A stretch of DNA of 64,000 nt from an uncultured Oscillospiraceae bacterium (GTDB lineage: Bacteria; Bacillota; Clostridia; Oscillospirales; Ruminococcaceae): NCBI GenBank assembly GCA_934457235.1, contig CAKSHT010000001.1, forward strand, positions 18,622-82,621, read 5' to 3'. The first letter of the stretch is position 1, and every line of letters begins with the position of its first letter. Under the pieces are notes generated by a model. That model was not told the origin of the DNA and made no database searches. It saw nothing but the letters and a program-made list of their open reading frames with translations. Of this stretch, positions 7,863 through 15,740 are shown one piece after another. The position numbers and the translations under genes were made by a program.

Positions 7863-8810
7863 TTAGTTTACTGTGATGCCATCGGGCGAAACAGTCACTA
7901 CTGTGCGCATTACGGCGGCGGAACGGCGGGCGTCCGGCGCGCCTATCGCCGAAAGATCCCGGAACGCCAGCCACTCGCGCAGGCGGTCGAGGGTGGCGAA
8001 GCCTGCGGTGAAGCTCTCGGTGCCGCAGATTATACGGGCGGTGCCTCCGGCGGCGGTCAGCTTCCCGGCGAGGGCAAACGCCTGCTCGGCGCAGCTTCCG
8101 TCTGAGCCGGGCGCAAGAATGATGTCCGTGCTCTCCGCCGCGATGTTCTCGTCCTTGCGTACCATAAGGGCGCGCTTCTTTACGGAGAGCTTGTAATTTA
8201 TGCGGCGCAGCGGGTCGCCGGGGACGTACTCGCGATGCTCGTATCCGGGAAGTCCTCCGGTCAGCAGCGACTGCGTGCTCTCCTCGTCATCATCGGAGGG
8301 GAGCAGGCTCGGCGGTACTTCCGGTCCCTCGTAATCCACGACCCGTGGAAGCACGGCGGCTTCGGCGCATTCCGGGCGCATCGGTGAATCCAGATACACT
8401 ATGCCCAGGAAGTCGCGCAGGACCACCGAGCGGATATCCATGCGGTTCAGCCCGCATTCGGAAGCCCGGAGTCTTATTCTGATATGTCCGGTCCTTCCGA
8501 TGAGCGAACCACGGGCAGTGAACTGCTGTCCCATGAAAACTCCGCTTACCATGATGTACGGAAGCACGCAGAATCCGCCGGCGGTGAACACCAGTTCCGC
8601 AGTGACTTCGTCGCCGACGTGGTACAGCCCGGAGCAGCCGGAGCAGCTCAGCGCGTAATTCCGGCGGGATAACGCCAGAGTCGCGATGGACAGAATTATT
8701 GCGAGAGACAGTATGTAAATAAGTATCCAGCCGCATTCTCCGCTGATGTAAACGAGGATCGCGCCGGCAAATAACAGAGCTTCTATCCAGGCGGGCAGGC
8801 TAAGCTTCAT
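7863..8810 (-). CDS. DUF58 domain protein, membrane anchored
   Basis: A 315-residue protein with two N-terminal hydrophobic helices (about residues 9-50) followed by a cytoplasmic DUF58 domain. The DUF58 signature REYVPGDPLRRINYKLSVKK, followed by MVRKDE, is clear. DUF58 proteins usually pair with a MoxR-type AAA ATPase and a transglutaminase-like membrane protein in a poorly understood envelope or chaperone role. Here the transglutaminase gene is immediately upstream: its TAA and this ATG share one base (TAATG), so translation is coupled. No MoxR gene is seen in the window. The upstream-extended frame to 9134 lies inside the neighbour and is rejected. Confidence 0.85.
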   Translation of the reverse strand: MKLSLPAWIEALLFAGAILVYISGECGWILIYILSLAIILSIATLALSRRNYALSCSGCSGLYHVGDEVTAELVFTAGGFCVLPYIMVSGVFMGQQFTARGSLIGRTGHIRIRLRASECGLNRMDIRSVVLRDFLGIVYLDSPMRPECAEAAVLPRVVDYEGPEVPPSLLPSDDDEESTQSLLTGGLPGYEHREYVPGDPLRRINYKLSVKKRALMVRKDENIAAESTDIILAPGSDGSCAEQAFALAGKLTAAGGTARIICGTESFTAGFATLDRLREWLAFRDLSAIGAPDARRSAAVMRTVVTVSPDGITVN

Positions 8811-10939
8811 TATTTCAGCCTCCTTCTGCGCTTCTTGAGGGCTTTGAGGGCGCTCAGCAGACCCGCTGAGCCGGGCGTTTCCTGCGAATAGAACAGCCTG
8901 TCGGCCGCGGAGCATATCTGCTCTGCCTGGGACGGCATGCTCAGACGGTCGGAAAGTATCCTTGATACCTCTCCGGTGGAAAGCGAATTTTCGTCCTGGC
9001 CGCACATTCCGGCGGCAAGACGGCGGGCGCGGATATATACGCCGCGTATTTTGGAGGCGTTGCCGCGCAGGGGATAGGAAATGCAGAAGCACAGCCAGCC
9101 CAGCGGTTTCCGGAAGATAAGTACAAGTACGCACAGCGCCGCTGCTCCCGCCGCTGCGTAGAGCCAGAGCATTCCGTTATCTGCGCCGTCCGCGGGTATA
9201 GCGTAGGCGGTGGCATCGAAATCCAGCCAGCCCGCGCCGGGAATGTAGATCTGCGGCCACGCGTGCGCCTGGGCGTCGGTGATGTTGTAAAGCCCGGTCG
9301 TTTCGTCATAGGTTTCCGGGGACGTGTAGAATCCTTCGCAGTAGCGCGCGGTAAGCCCGGCGGCGCGGGCGAGGAGCGTCAGCGCGGCGGCGTAATCGCT
9401 GCATATGCCGCGGCGGCTTCTGAACAGGAAGTACTCCGCGCCCTTTTCCTCCGGGACGAATTCCATATCGTAGACGAATCCGGCTTCGCCGAACCACTTT
9501 TCGAGGGCATGCGCCTTTTCGTAATCGGAGTTCAGACCGTCGGTTATCTCGTCCGCCAGGGACTGTATCTCCGGGGTGATACCGGTATCTCCGACGGTGC
9601 GTGCGTAGTCGCTGGCTTCGTAAAGCTCGTTCAGTGCGGCGTAGCGTTCGCTGGAGGTTATGATATCGCAGGCGTATGCGTCGTCTAACAGCGCTATATA
9701 TCCGTAATAATCGACGCGGCTGAGGAACTCCGCATTCGGCTGGCTGACGTTATGCAGCAGGTAGTAATTGCAGTTCACCGGCATGGGATTTTCGGTAAAA
9801 ATGTCGTCCCTGGGAGTGCGGTAGGTCCTGCCGCAGCTTTCGGGGAGCACTGCGCGGTATATCCCGGAGGGGTGTATCACGACGTATGTAGCGGAGCCGT
9901 CGCGGATAGTTATTCCGGTGGCGGCGGAGCAGGAGCCTTCAAAGCTTATTCCGTCCAGGAGTTCCTGGTTATCAGAAAGAAGATAGTCGGCGCTTTCGGA
10001 TATCTTTTTGAGCAGCGACGCGCTGTCCGACGTCTGGGCGTTGTATTCCCAGCCGGGGTATCCGGTGTTCACGTCGTCCAGGGGCTTCCAGCCGTCGTCG
10101 GTGTATTCGTCGAATGCCCAGCGCTTCAGATAGCCGGGATTTTTCGTGTCAACGGTAAACAGCACAGTACCGCGGGGGTTGTTGTTTCCCTCGTTGACAG
10201 AGGACTGGGAGGCGAAGTTCGACAGCCCGGCGGTGTTGAAATATCCGTGGTCCTGCGGGACTATCCTGTCCAGAGCGTCCGAAACCGGGTCGGCGCTGGC
10301 GCGGGGGAGTATCGCGGCGATGAGCGTTATAACGACTGCGGCGGCACAGGATATCCAGATACGCCGTGCCTTTGCGGACTTATCCTCGAACACTGCGCCG
10401 CCAGAGTCGGGGACTGAAAGATTGGCGCATGCGAAGATGAAGCACCCCGCCATTATCAGCGTGAAATACACCGGCAGCGCCCGCGCAGTGCGGAACGACA
10501 GTATGAACGGAATGAACATCAGCAGCATGAGGAAGCACGGCCGGGGGCTTATCACAGAGAAATAGCACCCGACAAATCCCACCACCAGCGAGAATATAAG
10601 GATAGCCGCCCCGGCGTACAGCAGGTCGAAACTCGCGGAAGCTGTGAACATGAATTCCATGAAGCTCCCGTCCGCGGAGGGGCGTGCGTTGGCGGCGGAG
10701 CCTGCGAACCACGCTCCGAGAGTGAGCACCGCAACAGAAATCCCGGTGGCGGCGGGTCTGAAGCGCACTTTATAGAACAGCAGGAATATCCCGGCGGTCA
10801 GTGCGGACATCACGAGAGCTGTCGGCAGAAACTGGCTGCGGCAGAGCGTGTACATCAGCGAAGCGCATACGGATATCAGGAAAAGCAGTATCGGGAGCGG
10901 CGCGGCGCCGTCAAATCTTACTCGTCGTTTGTTACTCAT
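8810..10939 (-). CDS. Transglutaminase-like membrane protein (TgpA type)
   Basis: A 709-residue protein with six or so N-terminal transmembrane helices (to about residue 215), a long extracytoplasmic segment, a transglutaminase-like core, another helix near residue 590 and a cytoplasmic tail ending in Lys/Arg. The papain-like catalytic triad is visible: Cys in GICSDYAAA, His in AQAHAWPQIY and Asp in WLDFDATA. Such proteins are probably cysteine proteases or amidases acting at the cell surface; the substrate is unknown. It starts 6 nt after the methyltransferase gene and overlaps the DUF58 gene by 1 nt. Confidence 0.88.
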   Translation of the reverse strand: MSNKRRVRFDGAAPLPILLFLISVCASLMYTLCRSQFLPTALVMSALTAGIFLLFYKVRFRPAATGISVAVLTLGAWFAGSAANARPSADGSFMEFMFTASASFDLLYAGAAILIFSLVVGFVGCYFSVISPRPCFLMLLMFIPFILSFRTARALPVYFTLIMAGCFIFACANLSVPDSGGAVFEDKSAKARRIWISCAAAVVITLIAAILPRASADPVSDALDRIVPQDHGYFNTAGLSNFASQSSVNEGNNNPRGTVLFTVDTKNPGYLKRWAFDEYTDDGWKPLDDVNTGYPGWEYNAQTSDSASLLKKISESADYLLSDNQELLDGISFEGSCSAATGITIRDGSATYVVIHPSGIYRAVLPESCGRTYRTPRDDIFTENPMPVNCNYYLLHNVSQPNAEFLSRVDYYGYIALLDDAYACDIITSSERYAALNELYEASDYARTVGDTGITPEIQSLADEITDGLNSDYEKAHALEKWFGEAGFVYDMEFVPEEKGAEYFLFRSRRGICSDYAAALTLLARAAGLTARYCEGFYTSPETYDETTGLYNITDAQAHAWPQIYIPGAGWLDFDATAYAIPADGADNGMLWLYAAAGAAALCVLVLIFRKPLGWLCFCISYPLRGNASKIRGVYIRARRLAAGMCGQDENSLSTGEVSRILSDRLSMPSQAEQICSAADRLFYSQETPGSAGLLSALKALKKRRRRLK

Positions 10940-10945
10940 TTCACC

Positions 10946-12064
10946 TTATTTGAAATAGGAGTACAGACGGCACATCATCATGCCGTTGTACAGCTTGCGG
11001 TTCTTGTCCGCTTTCTGTCCGAATATGTCCTCGAATTCCTCGTCCGGAGTGATGACGTATAACTGGCTTCCGTCCAGCGGGAGCAGCCTTTCTCCCATTA
11101 TGCGGTACAGCTCACGTGCCTCTTCGGTTTCGAGCATTCGCTCGCCGTAGGGCGGGTTGGTGATTATTTTGATTTCCTCCGCGGGCTTCACGAAATCGCG
11201 GATATCGCGTTTCTCGGCGGTTATCTTCATCAGCGGGGAAGCCTTTTTCGCGTTCGAAAGCGTGAGCGATACGCACTCGCCGTCGATGTCGCAGCCGTAT
11301 GCGCGAAACTCCGCGTCGCGGTTTATGGCGTTTACGGCTTCCTCGCGGGCTGCGCGCCAGGTCTTGTCGGAGATGAAGCCCAGGCGCTCCGCTGCGAAGC
11401 TCCGGTTAAGTCCCGGTGCGATGTTCAGCGCTTTCAGTCCGGCTTCTATCAGCAGAGTGCCGGAGCCGCAGAACGGGTCGACTATCGTGTCGTTCGCGCG
11501 TACCCGCGCCAGGTCGATAAGTCCAGCCGCCAGGGTCTCCTTGATGGGCGCGGCGTTGCTTTCCTTACGGTAGCCGCGCTTGTGCAGGCCAACTCCGCTG
11601 GTGTCCAGCATGAGCGTGACCTCGTCCTTCATGATGGAGAAGCGTATCTGAGCCGTCGCGCCGGTTTCCGGCATGGTCTGCATTCCGTATGTCTTGCAGA
11701 GGTTCACCGCCATCGCTTTCTTGATTATCTTCTGGCAGGCGGGAATGCTTTTCAGCGTGGAGTTCAGCGAGTGACCGGTGTTCGGGAAGGCTTCATAGCG
11801 CCCGATGAACTCCGACAGCGGCAGCGCCTTTATTCCCTCGAAAAGCTCGTCGAATGTACGCGCCCGGAACTGACCCAGTACAACGCACACTCTCTCAGCC
11901 GTTGAAAGTCCGATGTTTGCCTTTGCGCAAAGCGCAGCGTCGCCAGTGAACATCACGCGGCCGTCAGTCACGGTGATGTTCTCGCCGCCTATTTTCTTGA
12001 CCTCGAACGAGAGGGTTTTTTCTATGCCGAAGTGGCAGGGGGTGATGTATGTGTAACTAGTCAT
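10946..12064 (-). CDS. THUMP-domain class I RNA methyltransferase (RlmL/YpsC-like)
   Basis: A 372-residue protein with an N-terminal RlmL-type/THUMP RNA-binding region and a C-terminal UPF0020 methyltransferase domain. The SAM-binding motif DPFCGSGTLLIEAGL and catalytic NPPYGERM (an N6/N2-methyltransferase NPPY motif) are clear. Homologues methylate guanines of 23S rRNA. Length matches the short Firmicute YpsC form rather than the fused proteobacterial RlmKL. GGAG precedes the ATG, and a strong promoter divergent from the lipoprotein gene lies upstream. First gene of the operon with the transglutaminase and DUF58 genes. Confidence 0.92.
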   Translation of the reverse strand: MTSYTYITPCHFGIEKTLSFEVKKIGGENITVTDGRVMFTGDAALCAKANIGLSTAERVCVVLGQFRARTFDELFEGIKALPLSEFIGRYEAFPNTGHSLNSTLKSIPACQKIIKKAMAVNLCKTYGMQTMPETGATAQIRFSIMKDEVTLMLDTSGVGLHKRGYRKESNAAPIKETLAAGLIDLARVRANDTIVDPFCGSGTLLIEAGLKALNIAPGLNRSFAAERLGFISDKTWRAAREEAVNAINRDAEFRAYGCDIDGECVSLTLSNAKKASPLMKITAEKRDIRDFVKPAEEIKIITNPPYGERMLETEEARELYRIMGERLLPLDGSQLYVITPDEEFEDIFGQKADKNRKLYNGMMMCRLYSYFK

Positions 12065-12100
12065 TTTGTTCTCCGTGTTTCTTTTTATAGTGTACCTTAC

Positions 12101-12129
12101 ATTATAACAAATTATCGGAGTAAAGTCAA
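12101..12129 (-). promoter_or_regulatory. Promoter for the methyltransferase operon
   Basis: Minus-strand TTGACT (12124-12129), 17 bp, TATAAT (12101-12106). Its -35 lies only 8 bp from the -35 of the divergent lipoprotein promoter. Confidence 0.85.
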
Positions 12130-12137
12130 TAAAATGG

Positions 12138-12166
12138 TTGACAATTCTTAATGAATGTTATATAAT
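12138..12166 (+). promoter_or_regulatory. Consensus promoter for the lipoprotein gene
   Basis: A perfect TTGACA (12138-12143), 17 bp, TATAAT (12161-12166), 20 bp upstream of the lipoprotein ATG. Confidence 0.9.
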
Positions 12167-12186
12167 GTCGCCAAGGGAGGGGTCGT

Positions 12187-12759
12187 ATGAAAAGATATAT
12201 TATACTGCTGGCGTCGTCTGCGCTCCTGCTGCTCGCAGGATGTTCCGGGAATACCGCGGAGGAAAGCGTTACGGGATCCGTCACGGGAACGGCGCAGACT
12301 GAGAGCGCACAGACCGCGGAGTCCGCAGCAGTACGTGAGAAAATAATCAGGGTCATTATGACCCAGGAAGCCGATTCCGCTGACGGTGAACCTGTGATAG
12401 CCGACTGCCAGGGCGCTTACTATCGGTACGCCGGGCGCAGGTGGTGGAAGGATCTCGATCAGCCCGCAGGCAGCTTCATACTTAATGACGACGGAAAGTA
12501 CTACCCGTTCCTTGACGAGGAAAACGACCCCGGCGCGGCGATAAATCCGGAGTTCAAGGTTTACCCGACAGTCGGGAGCTTCAACGAGGGCGGCTGGGAA
12601 TACGCCGGGAGCATCGACGGGCAGGATTTTTACGTTGACAGCGGACTGGATACCATGCTTTGCTTCATAGATGTCACGGATAATCAGAACGATACCTCCG
12701 GGGTGCCGGACGGCGAAAAGCTGTATATGATAGGTATGCTGGCGCCGTCTATCAAATAG
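12187..12759 (+). CDS. Predicted lipoprotein of unknown function
   Basis: A 190-residue protein with a type II signal peptide: Lys/Arg start, a Leu/Ala core and the lipobox LLLAGC with Cys near residue 19. A Ser/Thr/Glu/Ala-rich linker of about 30 residues follows, then a globular region rich in Tyr, Trp and Asp (for example YYRYAGRRWWKDLDQ). I do not recognise the domain. It is exported, anchored at the outer face of the membrane, and has a consensus promoter and GGGAGGGG ribosome binding site. It is a single-gene unit followed directly by a 103-bp palindrome. Confidence 0.85.
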   Translation: MKRYIILLASSALLLLAGCSGNTAEESVTGSVTGTAQTESAQTAESAAVREKIIRVIMTQEADSADGEPVIADCQGAYYRYAGRRWWKDLDQPAGSFILNDDGKYYPFLDEENDPGAAINPEFKVYPTVGSFNEGGWEYAGSIDGQDFYVDSGLDTMLCFIDVTDNQNDTSGVPDGEKLYMIGMLAPSIK

Positions 12760-12860
12760 ACTGCCGATAAAGGCACATCTGCGTCGTCAACGTCATTTGG
12801 GCAGGCACAAAGCCTAGCCCAAATGACGTTTTCTAGCATCTGCACCTTTCTCGGCAGTCT
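12758..12860. repeat. 103-bp long imperfect palindrome with 10-bp terminal inverted repeats
   Basis: AGACTGCCGA (12758-12767) is repeated inverted as TCGGCAGTCT (12851-12860). Further in, AACGTCATTTGGGC (12789-12802) pairs with GCCCAAATGACGTT (12817-12830), and AGGC/GCCT closes a 5-nt loop. Arms between these are partly complementary. The left end overlaps the stop codon of the lipoprotein gene. There is no T-run, so it is not an ordinary terminator; a MITE-like element or a structured RNA is possible. Confidence 0.75.
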
Positions 12861-13100
12861 GAGATAGTTTCTTTTATCAACAAGCTGGAGTGATATGTCA
12901 CTTTGTTGTGCACAATTCACATAATTAACAATAAAAATTCGTTTTGTTTATCCAAATTCCACAGCTTGGACGAAAACTTGTTGCAAAAAATATAAATATA
13001 AGCTATAATAGAAACAGGTATAAACGGTGCGGCACATAACAGGCAGAAACTGCCTGCGATTATACAGATACAGCCGTTCCGTGAAAGGAGAAAATCTAAA
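12861..13100 (+). other. Intergenic region before pgi
   Basis: No gene is seen here. The region holds a small GTGATATGTCAC palindrome, the pgi promoter and an untranslated leader of about 85 nt with the pgi ribosome binding site at its end. Confidence 0.5.
12981..13009 (+). promoter_or_regulatory. Promoter for pgi
   Basis: TTGCAA (12981-12986), 17 bp, TATAAT (13004-13009), about 90 bp upstream of the pgi ATG. Confidence 0.8.
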
Positions 13101-14441
13101 ATGGCACTTAAACTTGTAGACAAATATCTCAGCAGCTTCGTTGCTGAGCACGAGCTGGACGCTATCGCTCCGGCAGTCAAGACAGCTCATCAGCAGCTGG
13201 TTGACAGAAACGGCCCCGGAAACGACTTCCTCGGCTGGCTCGACCTGCCCGTTGACTACGACAAGGATGAATTCGCACGCATCAAGAAGGCTGCTGCAAA
13301 GATCAAGAGCGACAGCCAGGTGCTCATCGTTATCGGTATCGGCGGTTCCTACCTCGGCGCAAGAGCAGTTATCGAGGCTGTCAAGTCCTCCCTGTACAAC
13401 AGCCTGAAGAAGGACACCCCCGAAATATACTTCATCGGCAACTCCATCAGCCCGACATTCCTTAACGAGGTCGTTTCCCTCGTTGACGGCAAGGACTTCT
13501 CCGTAAACATCATCTCCAAGTCCGGCACCACCACCGAGCCTGCTCTGGCTTTCCGCGTATTCCGCGACCTGCTGGTCGAGAAGTACGGCGAGGACGGCGC
13601 AAAGGGCCGTATCTACGCCACTACCGACAAGGCAAAGGGCACCCTCAAGGAGCTTTCCGACAAGAAGGGCTATGAAACATTCGTTGTTCCGGATGACGTA
13701 GGCGGACGTTACTCCGTCCTCACCGCCGTCGGACTTCTCCCCATCGCATGCGCAGGCTGCGACATCGACGCGCTGATGAAGGGCGCCGCTGACGCACGTT
13801 CCGCTTACTCCGACAGCGACCTCAGTAAGAACGACTGCTACAAGTACGCAGCGCTCCGCAATATTCTGTACCGCAAGGGCAAGAGCGTTGAGATGCTCAT
13901 CTCCTACGAGCCGAGCTTCGCTATGATGAACGAGTGGTACAAGCAGCTCTTCGGCGAGAGCGAGGGCAAGGACAACAAGGGTATTTACCCGTCCTCCGCT
14001 GTATTCTCCACCGACCTGCACTCCCTGGGTCAGTTCATTCAGGACGGCTCCAGAGTTATGTTTGAAACTGTCATGCAGTTCGCAAAGCCCCAGAAGGAAT
14101 TCTTCCTCAAGGACGATCCCACCAACGTTGACGGTCTGAACTTCCTCTCCAACCAGAACATGTCCGTTGTAAACCGCAAGGCGTTCGAGGGCACCGTTAT
14201 CGCTCACACCGAGGGCGGCGTTCCGAATATCGTTCTGGAAGCTCCGGAGCTTAACGAATACGAACTTGGATACATCATCTACTTCTTTGAGAAGGCATGC
14301 GCTGTCAGCGGCTATCTGCTGGGCGTAAATCCGTTCGACCAGCCCGGCGTTGAGAGCTACAAGAAGAACATGTTCGCGCTGCTCGGCAAGCCCGGCTACG
14401 AGGCACAGAAGGCCGCTCTCGAAGCCAAGCTCGGACTCTGA
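13101..14441 (+). CDS. pgi: Glucose-6-phosphate isomerase
   Basis: A 446-residue enzyme converting glucose 6-phosphate to fructose 6-phosphate in glycolysis. Family motifs are present: [29 protein letters not shown] (sugar-phosphate-binding SIS region), [15 protein letters not shown] and QFIQDGSR. Length fits the short Gram-positive PGI type (about 450). AAAGGAG precedes the ATG. The small P-loop gene follows after 73 nt without an obvious terminator and may be cotranscribed. Confidence 0.97.
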   Translation: MALKLVDKYLSSFVAEHELDAIAPAVKTAHQQLVDRNGPGNDFLGWLDLPVDYDKDEFARIKKAAAKIKSDSQVLIVIGIGGSYLGARAVIEAVKSSLYNSLKKDTPEIYFIGNSISPTFLNEVVSLVDGKDFSVNIISKSGTTTEPALAFRVFRDLLVEKYGEDGAKGRIYATTDKAKGTLKELSDKKGYETFVVPDDVGGRYSVLTAVGLLPIACAGCDIDALMKGAADARSAYSDSDLSKNDCYKYAALRNILYRKGKSVEMLISYEPSFAMMNEWYKQLFGESEGKDNKGIYPSSAVFSTDLHSLGQFIQDGSRVMFETVMQFAKPQKEFFLKDDPTNVDGLNFLSNQNMSVVNRKAFEGTVIAHTEGGVPNIVLEAPELNEYELGYIIYFFEKACAVSGYLLGVNPFDQPGVESYKKNMFALLGKPGYEAQKAALEAKLGL

Positions 14442-14514
14442 TCACGGCAATTAAGGAAAACGGCGCACCTGCACGTTCTCCTGGCAATATAAAACACATT
14501 CATGGAGGTTTACT

Positions 14515-14919
14515 ATGATCAAGCTTATCACAGGCAAGAAGGGTACAGGCAAGACCAAGATCCTTATCGACGCTATCCACGAGGCAGAGAACAAGTCCAA
14601 CGGCAACGTAGTTGCTATTCAGAAGGGTTCTGCACTCAATACCGACATCACCCCCAAGGTGCGTCTGGTCAACATTGATGACTACGCAGTTGCAGGCGTT
14701 GAGGGCTTCTACGGCTTCGTTTCCGGTGTCCTCGCTTCCGACTACGACTGCACCGATATCTTCGTTGACGCTACTCTGAAGATCACCGGCAGAGATTACG
14801 ACAAGGTAGGCGAGATGTTCGAAAAGCTGGCTAAGATTTCCGGCGACACCGCTGTTACCTGCACCATCTCCGCAGATAACTCCGAGCTGCCTGAGAGCAT
14901 GAAGAAGTTCATCGTTTAA
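14515..14919 (+). CDS. Small P-loop protein of unknown function
   Basis: A 134-residue cytosolic protein starting MIKLITGKKGTGKTKILID, with a clear Walker A motif (GKKGTGKT, residues 7-14) and a likely Walker B-type strand (TDIFVDATLK, near residue 80). This is about the minimum for a nucleotide-binding fold, and no further domain is visible. Ribosome binding site GGAGG is strong. It sits between pgi and the rpmF leader. The conserved P-loop suggests ATP or GTP binding, but I cannot name the family or substrate. Confidence 0.8.
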   Translation: MIKLITGKKGTGKTKILIDAIHEAENKSNGNVVAIQKGSALNTDITPKVRLVNIDDYAVAGVEGFYGFVSGVLASDYDCTDIFVDATLKITGRDYDKVGEMFEKLAKISGDTAVTCTISADNSELPESMKKFIV

Positions 14920-15255
14920 ATTCGTCGGAAAATCCCCTTCGGGGCTTTCCCGCCGGGACATCTACACTGCGCGCACTCATTTCCGGCAAAGCCGAAAATT
15001 CGCACACTTGTGTAGATAGAAGTGTTTTTTGCCCCGGGAGACCCGTGGCAAAAAACGTATTTCAAAAGCCTGCTTCGCAGGTGAATAAAATTTAATGATA
15101 AACTGATAATGACCGGGGGTTTAGGCTCCCGGTCTTTTCAGCGTCAGCGGAACTATGGTTTTGGGTATTTTTCTGCTTTTTCGGCGCGGGGCGCTCCCGG
15201 AAAATGCTTTTTTCACCAAAACGCACGGATTTTTTGAGAAATTCCGCTAAAACAC
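14920..15255 (+). repeat. Hairpin-rich intergenic region with several inverted repeats
   Basis: No gene is seen. In order: a CCCC-ttcg-GGGG hairpin (14927-14950); an 8-bp long-range pairing ATCTACAC/GTGTAGAT (14960-14967 with 15010-15017) enclosing a GGC/GCC hairpin; GTTTTTTGCC paired with GGCAAAAAAC (15024-15033 with 15047-15056); a CCTGC-ttc-GCAGG hairpin (15069-15081); and the terminator at 15111. The layout resembles the composite element near 30.0 kb. Confidence 0.6.
15111..15138 (+). terminator. Intrinsic terminator before rpmF
   Basis: GACCGGG (15111-15117) pairs with CCCGGTC (15128-15134) and is followed by TTTT. It probably ends transcription from pgi and the P-loop gene. Confidence 0.75.
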
Positions 15256-15284
15256 TTGACAAAACGAAATTCGCATGATATAAT
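15256..15284 (+). promoter_or_regulatory. Consensus promoter for rpmF
   Basis: TTGACA (15256-15261), 17 bp, TATAAT (15279-15284), 76 bp upstream of the rpmF start. Confidence 0.9.
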
Positions 15285-15359
15285 AATATGCGTGACTGTA
15301 AAAGGGTTCATTATACGAGCTCTTAGAAAAAGATCAATTCAAATTAAGGGGGTGCAATA

Positions 15360-15542
15360 ATGGCAGTTCCGAAGAGAAAGGTGTCCCGTACAAGACGCGA
15401 CAAGAGACGTTCACAGGTATGGAAGTTATCTGCACCGTCCTTCTCTCGCTGCAAGCAGTGCGGTGAGCTGAAGCTTGCTCACAGAGTATGCGGCAATTGC
15501 GGTTATTACAATGATAAGGTCGTTATCGCTAAGGAAGCGTAA
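15360..15542 (+). CDS. rpmF: 50S ribosomal protein L32
   Basis: A 60-residue zinc-ribbon ribosomal protein of the large subunit. It begins MAVPKRKVSRTRRDKRRS and has the two Cys pairs CKQC and CGNC that bind zinc, so it is the zinc-containing (C+) paralogue. AAGGGGGTG precedes the ATG. In many Firmicutes rpmF lies with plsX and fabH; here it stands alone, though the nearby plsY and gpsA keep it close to phospholipid synthesis genes. Confidence 0.97.
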   Translation: MAVPKRKVSRTRRDKRRSQVWKLSAPSFSRCKQCGELKLAHRVCGNCGYYNDKVVIAKEA

Positions 15543-15582
15543 TTGCCTGTATCTGATGACTGAACACAAGGTTTACGGGAAG

Positions 15583-15610
15583 TCCCTCCGGCAGTGCCGG
15601 GGGGATTTTT
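15583..15610 (+). terminator. Intrinsic terminator after rpmF
   Basis: A 10-bp stem (TCCCTCCGGC against GCCGGGGGGA, with one wobble pair) is followed by TTTTT. Confidence 0.85.
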
Positions 15611-15667
15611 GCTGTAACCGGATACCGCAGTTTTTTGACGATTATTAATAAATATACAGTAAATTCC

Positions 15668-15696
15668 TTGAAATACCACCGGAAATGTGTTATACT
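15668..15696 (+). promoter_or_regulatory. Promoter of the der-plsY-gpsA operon
   Basis: TTGAAA (15668-15673), 17 bp, TATACT (15691-15696), 45 bp upstream of der. It is the only clear promoter before the 7.5-kb run of eight genes. Confidence 0.8.
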
Positions 15697-15740
15697 ATAT
15701 CTATATAGGCTTTTTTAATCAGAGGATAAGGAGAATATAA

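Noticed and set aside
7863-9134. Extended DUF58 frame starting at 9134
   Set aside because: The extra 108 codons overlap the transglutaminase gene in another frame; the ATG at 8810 coupled to the upstream stop is the natural start.
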